Source of the DNA: Thiopseudomonas sp964394445
GTDB lineage: Bacteria > Pseudomonadota > Gammaproteobacteria > Pseudomonadales > Pseudomonadaceae
Direction of reading: 5' to 3'
Assembly: GCA_964394445.1 (NCBI GenBank)
Contig: CAYMXO010000047.1
Coordinates: 1-13,069 of the forward strand
Length of the DNA: 13,069 nt
The translations under genes and the position numbers were made by a program. Below, piece after piece: positions 12,582 to 13,069 of the stretch. Under the pieces are notes generated by a model. The model did not search any database. It was not told the DNA's origin and worked only from the letters and a program-made list of their open reading frames with translations. Numbering within the stretch: the first letter of the stretch is position 1; each line of letters opens with the position of its first letter.

Positions 12582-13069
12582 ATGAACCCGAAAGACGCCG
12601 TTATCGTTGCCGCCACCCGTACCGCCATTGGCAGTTTCCAGGGCTCGCTGGCAGGCATTCCTGCCGAGCAGCTGGGTGCAACCGTCATACGCAGCCTGCT
12701 GCAGCAAACCGGCGTGGCCGCCGACCAGGTGGATGAAGTCATCATGGGGCAGGTACTGACTGCAGGCAGCGGCCAAAACCCGGCCCGGCAAGCGGCCATC
12801 CATGCCGGCCTGCCGGTCGGCGTGCCGGCAATGACGCTAAACAAGGTGTGCGGCTCCGGCCTGAAAGCCGTGCAGCTGGCGGCACAAGCCATTCGTGCCG
12901 GCGATGCCGAAGTCGTGATTGCCGGCGGCCAGGAAAACATGAGTCTGGCACCCTATGTGCTACCCAAGGCGCGTACCGGCCTGCGCATGGGTCATGCACA
13001 GATGCTCGACAGCATGATCAGCGACGGCCTGTGGGACGCCTTCAACAATTACCACATGGGCATCACCGC
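12582..13069 (+). CDS. Acetyl-CoA acetyltransferase-type thiolase, 5' part (cut by window edge)
   Basis: The first 162 residues of a thiolase are visible; the family is usually about 390-400 residues, so the gene runs off the window. The start MNPKDAVIVAATRTAIGSFQGSLA is typical. The nucleophilic cysteine is Cys90 in NKVCGSGLKA, and AGGQENMSLAPYVLP follows as in degradative and biosynthetic acetoacetyl-CoA thiolases. The C-terminal His and second Cys motifs lie outside. ATG 12582 is preceded by GGAG at nine bases. Divergent from the CdhR-like regulator and beside the caiD cluster, it could cleave 3-oxo-4-trimethylammoniobutanoyl-CoA to betainyl-CoA and acetyl-CoA, completing a beta-oxidation round. 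It may equally be a general acetoacetyl-CoA thiolase. Family sure, role inferred. Confidence 0.9.
   Translation, partial: MNPKDAVIVAATRTAIGSFQGSLAGIPAEQLGATVIRSLLQQTGVAADQVDEVIMGQVLTAGSGQNPARQAAIHAGLPVGVPAMTLNKVCGSGLKAVQLAAQAIRAGDAEVVIAGGQENMSLAPYVLPKARTGLRMGHAQMLDSMISDGLWDAFNNYHMGIT

Noticed and set aside
11372..12736. Long rightward open frame (454 codons) across the regulator and into the thiolase
   Set aside because: It is antisense to the AraC-type gene and out of frame with the thiolase at its end, with no recognisable domain.

Overview
The window reads like part of a gammaproteobacterial, probably Pseudomonadaceae, chromosome. This rests on GC-rich codon use, Pseudomonas-type REP sequences at 3200-3640, a CdhR/GlxA-like regulator and a CaiT-like BCCT transporter. 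A Halopseudomonas or Pseudomonas relative would fit, but no rRNA or marker gene is present to settle this.

Layout, left to right. (1) 1-414: right-hand end of an IS3-family insertion sequence, transcribed leftward, with complete orfA, the first codons of orfB across a -1 frameshift site, and a terminal inverted repeat ending near 414. (2) 415-745: a relatively AT-rich, gene-free stretch. (3) 746-3155: a two-gene rightward operon of a DadA-type D-amino-acid dehydrogenase and a YkvI-family membrane transporter, closed by a strong terminator. (4) 3200-3640: a cluster of REP/REPIN-like elements between two terminators. (5) 3715-8812: a leftward operon of acyl-CoA dehydrogenase, NDP-forming acyl-CoA synthetase and BCCT transporter. 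(6) 8813-9106: a divergent regulatory region holding three nested inverted repeats that share one exact centre. (7) 9107-11287: a rightward operon of caiD, an SDR-family oxidoreductase and caiE. (8) 11300-12292: a convergent GlxA/CdhR-like regulator broken by one in-frame TAA. (9) 12582-13069: the start of a thiolase gene, divergent from the regulator.

Sections 5-9 look like one catabolic locus for a trimethylammonium acid. CaiD and CaiE are very close to the E. coli carnitine proteins as I recall them, and a CaiT-type BCCT carrier lies in the facing operon. However, the E. coli CoA-transferase CaiB and ligase CaiC are absent. A two-domain ADP-forming-type synthetase stands in their place, and an SDR and a thiolase are added. 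Together these genes could run a full beta-oxidation spiral. Gamma-butyrobetaine or carnitine would be imported, activated to the CoA thioester and dehydrogenated to crotonobetainyl-CoA. That would be hydrated to carnitinyl-CoA, oxidised to the 3-oxo form and cleaved to betainyl-CoA plus acetyl-CoA. CaiD and CaiE identities are strong; the pathway direction and the SDR and thiolase steps are inference.
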